A stretch of DNA of 14,896 bases, taken from NCBI GenBank assembly GCA_041563675.1, contig JBFGRM010000037.1:1-14896 (forward strand). Direction: 5' to 3'. Below the pieces are notes generated by a model, which did not search any database, was not told the origin of the DNA, and saw only the letters and a list, made by a program, of their open reading frames with translations. The DNA comes from JBFGRM01 sp041563675. GTDB lineage: Bacteria; Nitrospirota; Nitrospiria; Nitrospirales; Nitrospiraceae. A program made the translations under genes and the position numbers. Each line of letters opens with the position of its first letter. Position 1 is the first letter of the stretch. Positions 7,226-14,062 of the stretch are shown here, one piece after another.

Positions 7226-7241
7226 AGGCACGATCCTTGTT
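7226..7241 (+). promoter_or_regulatory. Sigma-54 (-24/-12) promoter for the TPR operon
   Basis: AGGCACG-ATCC-TTGTT matches the consensus TGGCACG-N4-TTGCW except for the first T and the C of the -12 GC. The GG is at 7227-7228 and the -12 element ends at 7240, which is the fixed spacing. Transcription would begin near 7252, about 45 bases before the ATG at 7297. The activator gene and its putative enhancer lie directly upstream. Confidence 0.6.
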
Positions 7242-7296
7242 ATACCTCTCACCGCGTGAGGAGCTTCTCATCGCTGACCATCTCCCGGAGGTGCAG

Positions 7297-7950
7297 ATGA
7301 AAGGGCAGGCCGCCACCTACGTTCTCCTGACTCTGATCTTTCTTGGCCCGCTCGAGGCCCGGGCGACCGAGACCGCTGAATCATTGAGCAGTCAATCCCT
7401 GTTGGCCTGTCAGGAGGGCCGGGTTGCCCCGGACCGGGAGACACGACTCGTATATTTCCAGCGGGCGGAGGCACTGGCCAGCCGAGCGCTCGAAGTTCGA
7501 GAGCAGCATGCCAATGCCCACTTCGCCCTCTTCTGCAGCCTGGGCGAACAGCTCCGGCTTGATGGCGAAAACCTGTCGTCCCTCTTCGGCCTTCGCCGGG
7601 TCCTCGCGGAGCTCGATCGCACCCTGGAGCTCGACCCGAGCCACGTGGACGCCCTGTCGGCGAAGGGGACACTCTTGATGAGGCTGCCCTCCCTGCTCGG
7701 CGGAGACGAGGAGCGGGGAGAGCAGATGCTTTGGCAAGTCATCAAGAGAGACTCCAAAGCCATCAACGCGCGCCTGGTCTTGGCCCGCACCTATTGCGCA
7801 AGAGGGCACCACCATGAGGCTCTGAAGCTGGCTCGCACGGCCTTGTACATCGCAAACGCCACACAGCGGCAGGATCTGATTCCGGAGGCGAGGGCGACCA
7901 TCTCGGAACTTGGAGCGAGTGATGGCCGCATACAGGAGGAAGCGCCATGA
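7297..7950 (+). CDS. Exported tetratricopeptide-repeat protein
   Basis: This protein has 217 residues. A signal peptide is clear (MKGQAATYVLLTLIFLGPLEARA, cleavage probably after ARA at 23), so it should act in the periplasm or outside. The mature part is helical. TPR-like helix pairs are visible at about 45-80 (RLVYFQRAEALASRALEVRE), 100-130 (LAELDRTLELDPSHVDALSAKG) and 155-185 (NARLVLARTYCARGHHHEALKLART). The segment LMRLPSLLGGDEERGEQ (127-143) resembles TatT/RMD-type TPR proteins, which serve as protein-binding scaffolds. The ATG at 7297 is right because GGAGGTG lies 5 bases upstream, and because longer starts would overlap the sigma-54 promoter. Its stop overlaps the next start as ATGA. 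Partner unknown; the likely regulator is the activator at 5555. Confidence 0.8.
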   Translation: MKGQAATYVLLTLIFLGPLEARATETAESLSSQSLLACQEGRVAPDRETRLVYFQRAEALASRALEVREQHANAHFALFCSLGEQLRLDGENLSSLFGLRRVLAELDRTLELDPSHVDALSAKGTLLMRLPSLLGGDEERGEQMLWQVIKRDSKAINARLVLARTYCARGHHHEALKLARTALYIANATQRQDLIPEARATISELGASDGRIQEEAP

Positions 7951-8219
7951 CACGTCAGGCATCACGCGAACTCGGACAGGCTCGAATACCAGGAGGCGCC
8001 CCTCTGAGGAGAATGCGCAGGCGCGGGGTGCGCGTGAACACCAGAGTCTACCAAGCCACGTATGGAAAGCTGCCGGACGGTCTCCGACCCTGGGGATTTG
8101 CGATCGGTGCGAGGACGGGCAGCTACTGGGTGGATCCCATGCCCTTCCCGGAAGCGGAAGGTTTGGTTAGGAGGATGGCTGAGAGTCTCGGTGAGGACAC
8201 GATCATGGTACTTCCGTGA
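7947..8219 (+). CDS. Small protein coupled to the TPR protein
   Basis: This 90-residue protein starts at the ATGA overlap with the TPR gene stop, so the pair is probably translationally coupled. The first 30 residues are basic and look disordered (RRMRRRGVRV). The rest is a compact domain: TYGKLPDGLRPWGFAIG (38-54), then SYWVDPMPFPEAEGLVRRMAESLGEDTIMVLP (59-90 in the full chain). The alternation of strand, helix (EAEGLVRRMAESLG) and a final strand ending in VLP suggests a small alpha/beta fold. No signal peptide or membrane helix is seen, unlike its exported neighbour. I do not recognise the family. An internal start near 8035 (GTG) would give just the domain, but the overlap favours 7947. 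Confidence 0.65.
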   Translation: MTRQASRELGQARIPGGAPLRRMRRRGVRVNTRVYQATYGKLPDGLRPWGFAIGARTGSYWVDPMPFPEAEGLVRRMAESLGEDTIMVLP

Positions 8220-8313
8220 AGCGGGAGGACGCTAGGCAAGACGCGCGCCCCAGCCCCTGCATTCTCCAGTACCCTTCCTTCTGAACAGCCACCCCATTTG
8301 TTATCGCACCTGC
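8220..8313. other. Spacer between convergent genes, no clear terminator
   Basis: These 94 bases separate the small protein's stop from the stop of the CocE-type hydrolase on the other strand. I see no stable hairpin with a T run on either strand, so termination may be Rho-dependent. Confidence 0.4.
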
Positions 8314-10341
8314 CTACACCAGGTCCCTGGGAACGGACCGGTCCCAGCGCTTGGAGAAGATGCGGGTGCCCTGCTCGTAGGCGTCAAGCGTGGCGTGCAG
8401 CCGGAAGACGTCGGAGGAGGAGGTGAGGCGCGTATGCGTTTCGATCCGGGTGCTCCAGTCGTTGCGACGGAGCATGGTGATATGCTCGACCTCGGCTTGC
8501 GCCGAGAGGGGGTCGTCGTCCCGGATGATGTACCGCTTGAGACTTCGCTGGGCAATGTCCAACTGGATGGGCTCGACCCGCACGCGGGTCAAATTGTCTC
8601 CTTCGTCGCTTGCGATGGTGTAGATCGTCTCGAGCCGCGCGTCATCGCGTTCAACGGAGCGACGGGCTGTTCGGACTCCCAATGCGGACTCCACGTCCGA
8701 AGGCGCCGCCTCGACTCGAGCGAACGGGGGAAGCGCGTCATCTTCGGCACGAGACGGCCGCACCGGAAGGTTCAGCACGCTTGCGCCTGCATGCAGGGTC
8801 AATGTGGCCGGCTCCGGCGAAGGCCAGGCGACGGGCCAATAGCAGGTTGAGATCGCCAGGCGCAGACGGTGACCGGCGGGGAAGGCGTGGGCGATATCGT
8901 TGAGCTGGACCCGCACCGCGTAGCGCTTTCCCGGCTCGAGTGGCGTCGGGTACTCGTGGCTCTCGCGGTGGGTCAGGTTGAACAACCCATAGGTCACTCG
9001 GGTGGACGCGCCGTCCGGCGCCACGTCGTTCAGACGCACCGCGAGCAGTGCGCTCGGTTTGTCGACCGTCAGCTCAAGTGCAGCCACCGGCGCGCCGAGG
9101 ATTTCCAGCCGATCGTGGAGCGGCCCGGAATCGAACGCAAGCGATCGCGCATCCTCATCCCGTTGATCCGTCGACATTTCACCCTCTTCCCCGAATCCGC
9201 ACCAGTCACCTCCCGCCATTCCGATAGTTTGGGGCGAGCGCAGACTCACGTTGGATTCGGGCTGCTCGCGGTCGTCCAACCGCCCTTCATTCAGATACAG
9301 TGGGTGCCACGCGATCCGCGGCGAGGGCCAGGTTGCTTCCGCCACCCAGCGGCCGGGGCGCGTCGCGTAATAGGCCCGTGGCGGCAGACTCTCCTGCATC
9401 CACACGCGGTACATGGGCTCGGCCATGATGCCGGTCTCCATGCCCTTCAGCCACTGGTCCCACCACCGTAGCGCCTCTTGCAGAAATCCGATTGCCGGTC
9501 CGGGAATCCCGTTGTGCGGGTAGACATGCGCCCAGGGACCAACCAGCCCCTTGCGCGGAACCAGCAGTCCGGCCAGGAGGCGGGGGATCGCGTTGGTATA
9601 CGCATCGGCCCAGCCCCCGATCGCATAGACAGGACAGCGGATGCGATTGAACGCCTCGCAGACCGATCCGTGCTTCCAGTACGCGTCGCGGCGTTGATGC
9701 CGGAGCCAGGCTTCCGGAAACAGCACGGCATGTTCTAAACGCTCCAGCCACATTCGCCGCCAGCGGGCGCCGACGACCTCCGGATCCGGTGGGTACGCGT
9801 TGAAGGTCAGCAGCACGGACCCCCATGTCAGGTTCTCATCGAGGAGGCACCCCCCCATGTAATGCGCATCATCGGCATAGCGATCATCAGTCGAGCAGAC
9901 GGTGATGATCGCTTTCAGCGCCGGCGGCTGGAGCGCCGCCACCTGAAGACTGTTGAACCCGCCCCACGACTTGCCCATCATGCCGACCGCCCCGTTGCAC
10001 CAGGGCTGGGCGGCGATCCAGCGGATCACCTCGACCGCGTCGTCCTGTTCCTGCTGCACATACTCATCGACCAGGATTCCATCCGAATCGCCGGAGCCAC
10101 GCACGTCCACGCGCAGGACCGCGTAGCCGTGCCCGGCGAAGTACCGATGCATCGGCTCGTCACGCCCACGCGTGAAGTCGCGCTTCCGGTAGGGGATGTA
10201 TTCGAGGATCGCCGGCACGGGCGTGCGCGCCGCGTCCTCCGGCATCCAGATGCGCGCAGCCAGCCGGCAGCCGTCCGGCATGGTGATCCAGGTGTTCTCG
10301 ATTTCCTTGATCGGGTGGGGGAGGGCGCTGACGACTTGCAT
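8314..10341 (-). CDS. CocE/NonD-type alpha/beta hydrolase (peptidase S15 family)
   Basis: At 675 residues from the chosen start, this is a member of the family of cocaine esterase, alpha-amino-acid ester hydrolases and X-Pro dipeptidyl peptidases. The N-terminal region MPDGCRLAARIWMPE and the oxyanion region LEYIPYRKRD are typical. Numbered from the ATG at 10341, the nucleophile is S125 in MMGKSWGGFN, the acid is probably D246 in IGGWADAYTN, and the histidine is H272 in VGPWAHVYPH. DVRGSGDSDG (79-88) is the usual family motif. After about 390 comes the jelly-roll domain (LAVRLNDVAPDGASTRVTYG) and a further beta-rich extension. No signal peptide is seen, so it is probably cytoplasmic. A GGCGGAG site 5 bases before the ATG at 10341 favours it over the ATG at 10371. 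It lies 100 bases after the ATP-grasp-like gene and is probably cotranscribed. Substrate not predictable. Confidence 0.87.
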   Translation of the reverse strand: MQVVSALPHPIKEIENTWITMPDGCRLAARIWMPEDAARTPVPAILEYIPYRKRDFTRGRDEPMHRYFAGHGYAVLRVDVRGSGDSDGILVDEYVQQEQDDAVEVIRWIAAQPWCNGAVGMMGKSWGGFNSLQVAALQPPALKAIITVCSTDDRYADDAHYMGGCLLDENLTWGSVLLTFNAYPPDPEVVGARWRRMWLERLEHAVLFPEAWLRHQRRDAYWKHGSVCEAFNRIRCPVYAIGGWADAYTNAIPRLLAGLLVPRKGLVGPWAHVYPHNGIPGPAIGFLQEALRWWDQWLKGMETGIMAEPMYRVWMQESLPPRAYYATRPGRWVAEATWPSPRIAWHPLYLNEGRLDDREQPESNVSLRSPQTIGMAGGDWCGFGEEGEMSTDQRDEDARSLAFDSGPLHDRLEILGAPVAALELTVDKPSALLAVRLNDVAPDGASTRVTYGLFNLTHRESHEYPTPLEPGKRYAVRVQLNDIAHAFPAGHRLRLAISTCYWPVAWPSPEPATLTLHAGASVLNLPVRPSRAEDDALPPFARVEAAPSDVESALGVRTARRSVERDDARLETIYTIASDEGDNLTRVRVEPIQLDIAQRSLKRYIIRDDDPLSAQAEVEHITMLRRNDWSTRIETHTRLTSSSDVFRLHATLDAYEQGTRIFSKRWDRSVPRDLV

Positions 10342-10442
10342 TGGGGCTCCGCCGTTCCGCGGGACGAGCATGCCCGCGTATCATAGCAGAGCGACCACGC
10401 CGGCGACGAGCCACTGGTCCCCTGTGCGAGCGCCAGCCTTCG

Positions 10443-11408
10443 TTAGGCGGCGTGCTCCGTCGCCGTCGAGTGGAGCGGGGTCGGGGTCACGATTCCTTGA
10501 CGATCCGTTCCCATGAACGCGTGCCGGAGCCGCTCTCGGACGAGCAACCCCGCTTCAAGATCCCAGCAGTTCACGATCGCCAGTCGAAAGCCGCCAGGGG
10601 GCATGGCATGAAGCTCCGGTGCCTTGTCCTGGTGGAAGGGGATTTGGATACTTGAGACTCCCGCCTGCGCCAGACAGGCCGCCACGACATCCGCGCTCAG
10701 TCTCGGGTAGCGGACACCGTGCTCGCCGAACAGCACCACGCTGTAGCCGGTACGTCGATCGGCATCCCGGTAGGTCCACCGCCGGTTGGCGTAGAGCATC
10801 ACCATATGGTCGACCCAGCCGAGCCCATAGAGATCCACCCACTGATCACTCATGCGCAGGTGGCACTCGATGATTGTCCCGCCGATCGTCTCGAAGTTGA
10901 CGATGCCCGCATAGCCTCCGAGATACTTCCGGAGCCAGGCTCCAAGGTAGCTTTCCAGGTGCGGCCGGGGCTCGGCCAGCACCGTCCAATAATCGAACAT
11001 CCCGTTGCCGAGGGCCTTGCCGGTCGCGTGACGCCACCAGAGGGGCTCACCGTCGCGGACCGCCACATCGGTGCTGACGTGCTCGCCGAACAGCAACGGC
11101 ATCCACATGTGCCCCGGCTGCTGCCTGCGCTCATAATCCTCCGGGGTCTCGAACACCGCGCTGCCCGTGCCCATACCCTTCATGTTGTAGATCGGCTTGC
11201 TGAAGACGGGAAATCTCGAGGGAAGCAGCCCGTGCGGCGCGTGGGTCAGCCCCTGCGTCTCGCAGATCAGCATCTTGTTGTAGACCCACCGGTGAGCCGG
11301 AAAGAGCTCGTAGGCGTCGCCGTCGTCGGTGGGGATCGTGACGTCGTCGGGGCAGGACACACCCTCAAAGTACTGGGTGCGCCACGGGTCTCGTTCGATG
11401 ATTGGCAT
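10443..11408 (-). CDS. ATP-grasp-like protein of unknown substrate
   Basis: This 321-residue protein reads like an ATP-grasp fold, though I do not know the family by name. In order: the N-terminal helix WVYNKMLICETQG (41-53); the lysine strand FPVFSKPIYNMKGMGTGSA (66-84), like the ATP-binding lysine and glycine-rich loop; MWMPLLFGEHVSTDVAVRDG (101-120), like the linker and 'G.e.s.D..v..G' segment; then YAGIVNFETIGGTIIECHLR (166-185), in which FE and ECHLR sit where the Mg-binding E...E-x-N-x-R lies. The last ligand appears as His instead of Asn. ATP-grasp enzymes form amide or thioester bonds through acyl phosphates. The ATG at 11408 was chosen because the 41 residues before it are low-complexity and start inside a sigma-54 promoter. 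The next gene is the CocE-type hydrolase. Confidence 0.6.
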   Translation of the reverse strand: MPIIERDPWRTQYFEGVSCPDDVTIPTDDGDAYELFPAHRWVYNKMLICETQGLTHAPHGLLPSRFPVFSKPIYNMKGMGTGSAVFETPEDYERRQQPGHMWMPLLFGEHVSTDVAVRDGEPLWWRHATGKALGNGMFDYWTVLAEPRPHLESYLGAWLRKYLGGYAGIVNFETIGGTIIECHLRMSDQWVDLYGLGWVDHMVMLYANRRWTYRDADRRTGYSVVLFGEHGVRYPRLSADVVAACLAQAGVSSIQIPFHQDKAPELHAMPPGGFRLAIVNCWDLEAGLLVRERLRHAFMGTDRQGIVTPTPLHSTATEHAA

Positions 11409-11514
11409 GGTTGCGTCGGCTCCCTTCTGGATCCACCAGCAGGGTGAATCGGGACCACCAGGGTCGGAAAAGGCCGCCCGGCGCCGAGCCCGCTGGAGTC
11501 GAAAGGCCGGATAA

Positions 11515-11530
11515 AGCAACCGCCGTACCA
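11515..11530 (-). promoter_or_regulatory. Near-consensus sigma-54 promoter for the ATP-grasp/CocE unit
   Basis: Reading 11530 to 11515 on the minus strand gives TGGTACG-GCGG-TTGCT, which differs from TGGCACG-N4-TTGCW at one base only. The GG-N10-GC spacing is exact. Transcription would start near 11505, about 97 bases before the ATG at 11408. This also rules out the longer reading frame that starts at 11531. Confidence 0.72.
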
Positions 11531-11711
11531 TGGTGCAGCTGCGCGAAATGCTGCGACGACTCCAGAGTTATCTCGTTGATTTGTTTAACCCTTTCGAGCC
11601 ATCGAGGCGCCCTGCTCCACTTGTCGTCCATCGCGCCGACCGGAGCCCGGAGAAAGGTCGTCACGCCTTTACTGTCCACACCACAGCAAAATCAAACGCT
11701 TAGGCTAATCT

Positions 11712-11734
11712 GACAGGTTGTCTACGACGAGACA
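11712..11734. promoter_or_regulatory. TGTCT-N6-AGACA dyad, putative second site of the GAF activator
   Basis: TGTCTACGACGAGACA (11719-11734) shares TGTCT-N4-CGAGAC with the site at 7093-7108 over the same 16-base frame. A further GACA-GGT-TGTC half-site pair overlaps it (11712-11722). It lies about 190 bases before the -24 element at 11530, a normal distance for a sigma-54 enhancer. Confidence 0.5.
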
Positions 11735-11843
11735 GAACGTCCCGCCTTCACAGCCTCCCCATTGGCAGAATCCGTCCTTCGGATGGCCTTCGTCCTGGAG
11801 CTGGTGGGGTGGAGCTCCTCACATCTGTCATGGGGCTGAAAGA

Positions 11844-12662
11844 TCACGGCCGGGTTACGATCGAGAGGACTTCCTGATGGAGAACGGGGTCGGCCGCAGT
11901 GAGCAGGCTGCCGGCAAAGACGACGTTTTCATCATCCCCTGTGAGACTGCTGACCACGCCGCCGGCTTCACGCACGCAGGGCACGAGGGCGGCGCTGTCC
12001 CACGGTGACATCACGGGATCGATCGCCACGTGGAGCCGTTGCCGACACACGAGCACGTGCTGGATGCAATCGGCCACGATTCGAAATTTCTTCGCTCCCG
12101 CCACCACCTTCTCCAGAGGGTAGGGGCGTTGTCCCTGGACGGGTTGGAGGGTGGACCCGTGCAACCCGCCGGCCGACACGAACGCCTTGCCCAGCGACCC
12201 GACGGGATCGCACTGCAGCCGCTTGGGGGTCTCACCCTCGAACTCGAACCAGCAGCCGGCTCCCTTTGCGGCGTAGACCGTCTCCCCCAGCGCCGGCATG
12301 TGCACCACGCCCACGACGGGCTGGCCTTCCCGCAACAAACCGATGAGCGTCCCGAAGGTCGGCAGGCCAAGCACGAAGGAGGCCGTGCCGTCCAGCGGAT
12401 CGATGATCCACTGGTCGCCGCGCACCGGATGGTGATCTCCTCCGAACTCCTCGCCCAGCATGGCGGCGCGGGGGTGAGTCCGCATGATCTCCGCTCGGAT
12501 ATGTTCTTCTGCGCGACGGTCCGCCTCGGTGACCTCGGTCCCGTCGCTCTTGTGTTCCACAGCCACGGACCTGAAGAACGGCATGATGACGCCGGCCGCC
12601 TCCCGTGCGAGGCGTCGTGCAAGCTCCAGCTGTTCACGGTACTCGGTCGGCTGCGTCGGCAT
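11844..12662 (-). CDS. hisN: Inositol-monophosphatase-family phosphatase, HisN-like
   Basis: This 272-residue Mg-dependent phosphomonoesterase has the family's metal-site motifs: K38-S-D-G-T-E-V-T-E-A-D (38-48), GEEFGG (70-75, E71), WIIDPLDGT (85-93, with D88 and D91) and MSPWDSAAL (218-226, D222). The wording WIIDPLDGTASFVLGLPTFG, then TLIGLLREGQPVVGVVHMP, fits histidinol-phosphatase HisN better than SuhB or CysQ. HisN would remove phosphate from histidinol phosphate in histidine synthesis. Inositol phosphatase activity cannot be excluded, and no other his gene is in the window. The ATG at 12662 is preceded by AAGGA with about 7 bases of spacing. The open frame runs 60 residues further upstream but without family similarity. 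It is divergent from the ferritin-like gene. Confidence 0.82.
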   Translation of the reverse strand: MPTQPTEYREQLELARRLAREAAGVIMPFFRSVAVEHKSDGTEVTEADRRAEEHIRAEIMRTHPRAAMLGEEFGGDHHPVRGDQWIIDPLDGTASFVLGLPTFGTLIGLLREGQPVVGVVHMPALGETVYAAKGAGCWFEFEGETPKRLQCDPVGSLGKAFVSAGGLHGSTLQPVQGQRPYPLEKVVAGAKKFRIVADCIQHVLVCRQRLHVAIDPVMSPWDSAALVPCVREAGGVVSSLTGDDENVVFAGSLLTAADPVLHQEVLSIVTRP

Positions 12663-12767
12663 CGCTGATCCTTGGCGTCTGATGGCGCGCGGGGTCAGCC
12701 TACTGGTGCGTCCCTTCAAAATCAAGCGAGCGTGGGAAACCTGAGGGTGAAACGGCCGGTGCTCGTG

Positions 12768-12773
12768 TACAAT
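12768..12773 (+). promoter_or_regulatory. Candidate -10 element for the ferritin-like gene
   Basis: TACAAT lies about 50 bases before the start at 12824, in the divergent spacer. The place for a -35 (12745-12750, GGGTGA) is poor. This is the best sigma-70-like signal in the spacer. Confidence 0.3.
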
Positions 12774-12823
12774 GCCGGACCGGACCCCGGAGGGCATGCC
12801 GCTATCGAAAGAGCAACCCTGCC

Positions 12824-13432
12824 ATGACGATCCGCTTACCACACAACTGTGAGCTTGCCCTCCTGGAGCGCTTCGTCAAGGCCGAGGCGATGGCGATGTG
12901 GTCGGTCAGGGCCGCCCAGTCGACGAATGTTCCGCCTCACGTCCTGCGTTTTCTGCAGCAGCACGAACAGGACGAGGCGCGGCACCTCCGGGAGTTCGAG
13001 GCAACCCTGGGGACCCGCGCCCGCGAGAAACGGGCGCTGCCCCGCGTGCCGGAGCAATGGGCGGCGCTGGCGGTGCACCTATTCGGCTATGAGGTGCTCG
13101 GGCTGGAGTTTGCCAAGCTCCTGGTCGATGTGCGACCGGACCTGGCACCGATTCTCGCGGATGAAGAAGTGCATGTGGGATTTTTCGAGCGGGAGATCCA
13201 ACAACTCCTGTCCACGGACGACGGCGCCGCTCGACAGGCGCGATCTTTCGCCGAGGCCTGGTGGCGGCGCCTCCCCAGGACGGTCGATCGTTACCTGCAC
13301 GATGATGCGCTCACCCCCTATCGACAGGACCTTCGCCGGACGATTCTCGACGCCATCCACCGGCGTTTCCGCAGCCTCGGGTTGCTCGATGTGACCCCTC
13401 CTCCACGAATACGCCCTCCAGCACGCTCATGA
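12824..13432 (+). CDS. Ferritin-like diiron protein
   Basis: This 202-residue four-helix protein shows a complete set of carboxylate and histidine ligands for a diiron site: E21 (KAEAMAMW), E51-x2-H54 (DEARHLREFE), E90 (YEVLGLEF) and E114-x2-H117 (DEEVHVGFFE). The two ExxH motifs, about 60 residues apart, are the ferritin/rubrerythrin pattern. The length and the lack of a rubredoxin domain point to a stand-alone ferritin-like oxidase or oxygenase rather than a storage ferritin. MiaE-like tRNA hydroxylases and DUF-type ferritin-like proteins are alternatives. The last 12 residues (VTPPPRIRPPARS) look disordered. The ribosome site before 12824 is weak, but E21 would be lost from the next internal ATG, so this start is kept. 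No obvious iron or redox partner gene is adjacent. Confidence 0.75.
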   Translation: MTIRLPHNCELALLERFVKAEAMAMWSVRAAQSTNVPPHVLRFLQQHEQDEARHLREFEATLGTRAREKRALPRVPEQWAALAVHLFGYEVLGLEFAKLLVDVRPDLAPILADEEVHVGFFEREIQQLLSTDDGAARQARSFAEAWWRRLPRTVDRYLHDDALTPYRQDLRRTILDAIHRRFRSLGLLDVTPPPRIRPPARS

Positions 13433-13452
13433 GCGAGTCGGACCGGACTGGT

Positions 13453-13477
13453 GCGGCCCTTCGACCGAAAGGGCCGC
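13453..13477 (+). terminator. Nine-base-pair GC-rich hairpin after the ferritin-like gene
   Basis: GCGGCCCTT (13453-13461) and AAGGGCCGC (13469-13477) pair perfectly around a seven-base loop, starting 20 bases after the stop. No T run follows, so it is either an incomplete intrinsic terminator or a 3' stabilising stem. Confidence 0.45.
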
Positions 13478-13485
13478 CCGGGGTC

Positions 13486-13494
13486 TGGTACACT
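13486..13494 (+). promoter_or_regulatory. Candidate extended -10 promoter for the lipoprotein gene
   Basis: TGGTACACT is TG-N-TACACT, an extended -10 with two mismatches from TATAAT. It lies just after the hairpin at 13453-13477 and about 55 bases before the ATG at 13553. No clear -35 is seen. Confidence 0.3.
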
Positions 13495-13552
13495 TTCTGG
13501 AGACCCGGCCCCAGGCCTTGGCGGTGCCTTGAGAAACCACTGTCCATTGACC

Positions 13553-14035
13553 ATGCCACACCACATGATCCACTCCGTGCTCGCGTCCCTGTGCGGCCTC
13601 CTCCTGGCCGCCTGTCAGTTCGAGTTTTCAACCGATTTCAACACGGGAAAAAAGACTCGGACACCGGAAGAGTTGGCCTCGCTCATCGAGGCCGATTTTA
13701 CGCCGCAGGCGGGAGGCGCCACGCTTCGGGTCCTGTGCCCCGGAGGCTTGACAGGCGAGGTCGACCGCACCTTCCTGTGCACGGGCTCGACGTCGGACGG
13801 CTATGTACTGGACATCGAGATCCTGGAGCGGGGAGGCGGCGCCTTTCGCTGGCTGGTCGTCAAGAGCGCTCGAGCCCCGGGCGGACAGCCGATCACCCGC
13901 GCCCAGGCCGAGGATTCGCCCGAGGCGATGCCCGAGGAGCCGCCAGCGGAGGAGCTCCTCACGAGCGAAACCGTGGACGACACCGGCCGGCGCTGTGTCA
14001 CCATCGACACCGGCTACGTCTGTCTCGAGCAGTAG
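13553..14035 (+). CDS. Lipoprotein with DUF4333-like domain
   Basis: This is a 160-residue protein. A lipoprotein signal is visible: hydrophobic MIHSVLASLCGLLLAAC with lipid-bearing C21 in the lipobox LAAC. The +2 residue is Gln, so sorting to the outer membrane is likely in a Gram-negative cell. The domain at about 35-105 has TPEELASLIEADF, then LRVLCPGG (C62), FLCTGSTSDGYVLDIEIL (C76) and FRWLVV. This is the 'CP.....G..F.Ct....G' pattern of DUF4333, a family of unknown function in which the two cysteines may form a disulfide. An acidic Pro/Glu-rich linker (118-135) leads to a short tail with another cysteine pair, C148 and C157. The start could be 13553 or the ATG at 13565. A frame beginning at 13451 is unlikely because it runs through a hairpin. 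Confidence 0.75.
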   Translation: MPHHMIHSVLASLCGLLLAACQFEFSTDFNTGKKTRTPEELASLIEADFTPQAGGATLRVLCPGGLTGEVDRTFLCTGSTSDGYVLDIEILERGGGAFRWLVVKSARAPGGQPITRAQAEDSPEAMPEEPPAEELLTSETVDDTGRRCVTIDTGYVCLEQ

Positions 14036-14062
14036 CACACCGCCAAGCCTGGCCGTCGGCGC

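Larger units (their letters stand above)
11409..11843. other. 435-base stretch without a gene, holding promoter and operator
   Basis: I see no convincing gene here. Short open frames on both strands lack family features and good ribosome sites. It holds the sigma-54 promoter (11515-11530), a 9-base inverted repeat CTGGAGTCG (11493-11501) with CGACTCCAG (11557-11565), the dyad at 11719-11734, and two small stem-loops after the HisN-like gene. Those are ATCCG/CGGAT at 11770-11784 and GGAGCT/AGCTCC at 11797-11818. The stem-loops lack T runs and may weakly end the HisN-like transcript. Confidence 0.5.

Noticed and set aside
7237..7296. TTG start 20 codons upstream for the TPR protein
   Set aside because: It would begin inside the -12 element, and the ATG at 7297 has a strong GGAGGTG and begins a clean signal peptide.
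10719..11447. 242-codon plus-strand frame opposite the ATP-grasp-like gene
   Set aside because: The minus-strand product shows ordered ATP-grasp-like elements. The plus-strand frame has no ribosome site or motif, and it also runs toward the sigma-54 promoter region of the other strand.
11409..11531. N-terminal extension of the ATP-grasp-like protein to an ATG at 11531
   Set aside because: That ATG overlaps the -24 element of a near-consensus sigma-54 promoter, and the extra 41 residues are Arg-rich and unlike the rest. The start at 11408 is better.
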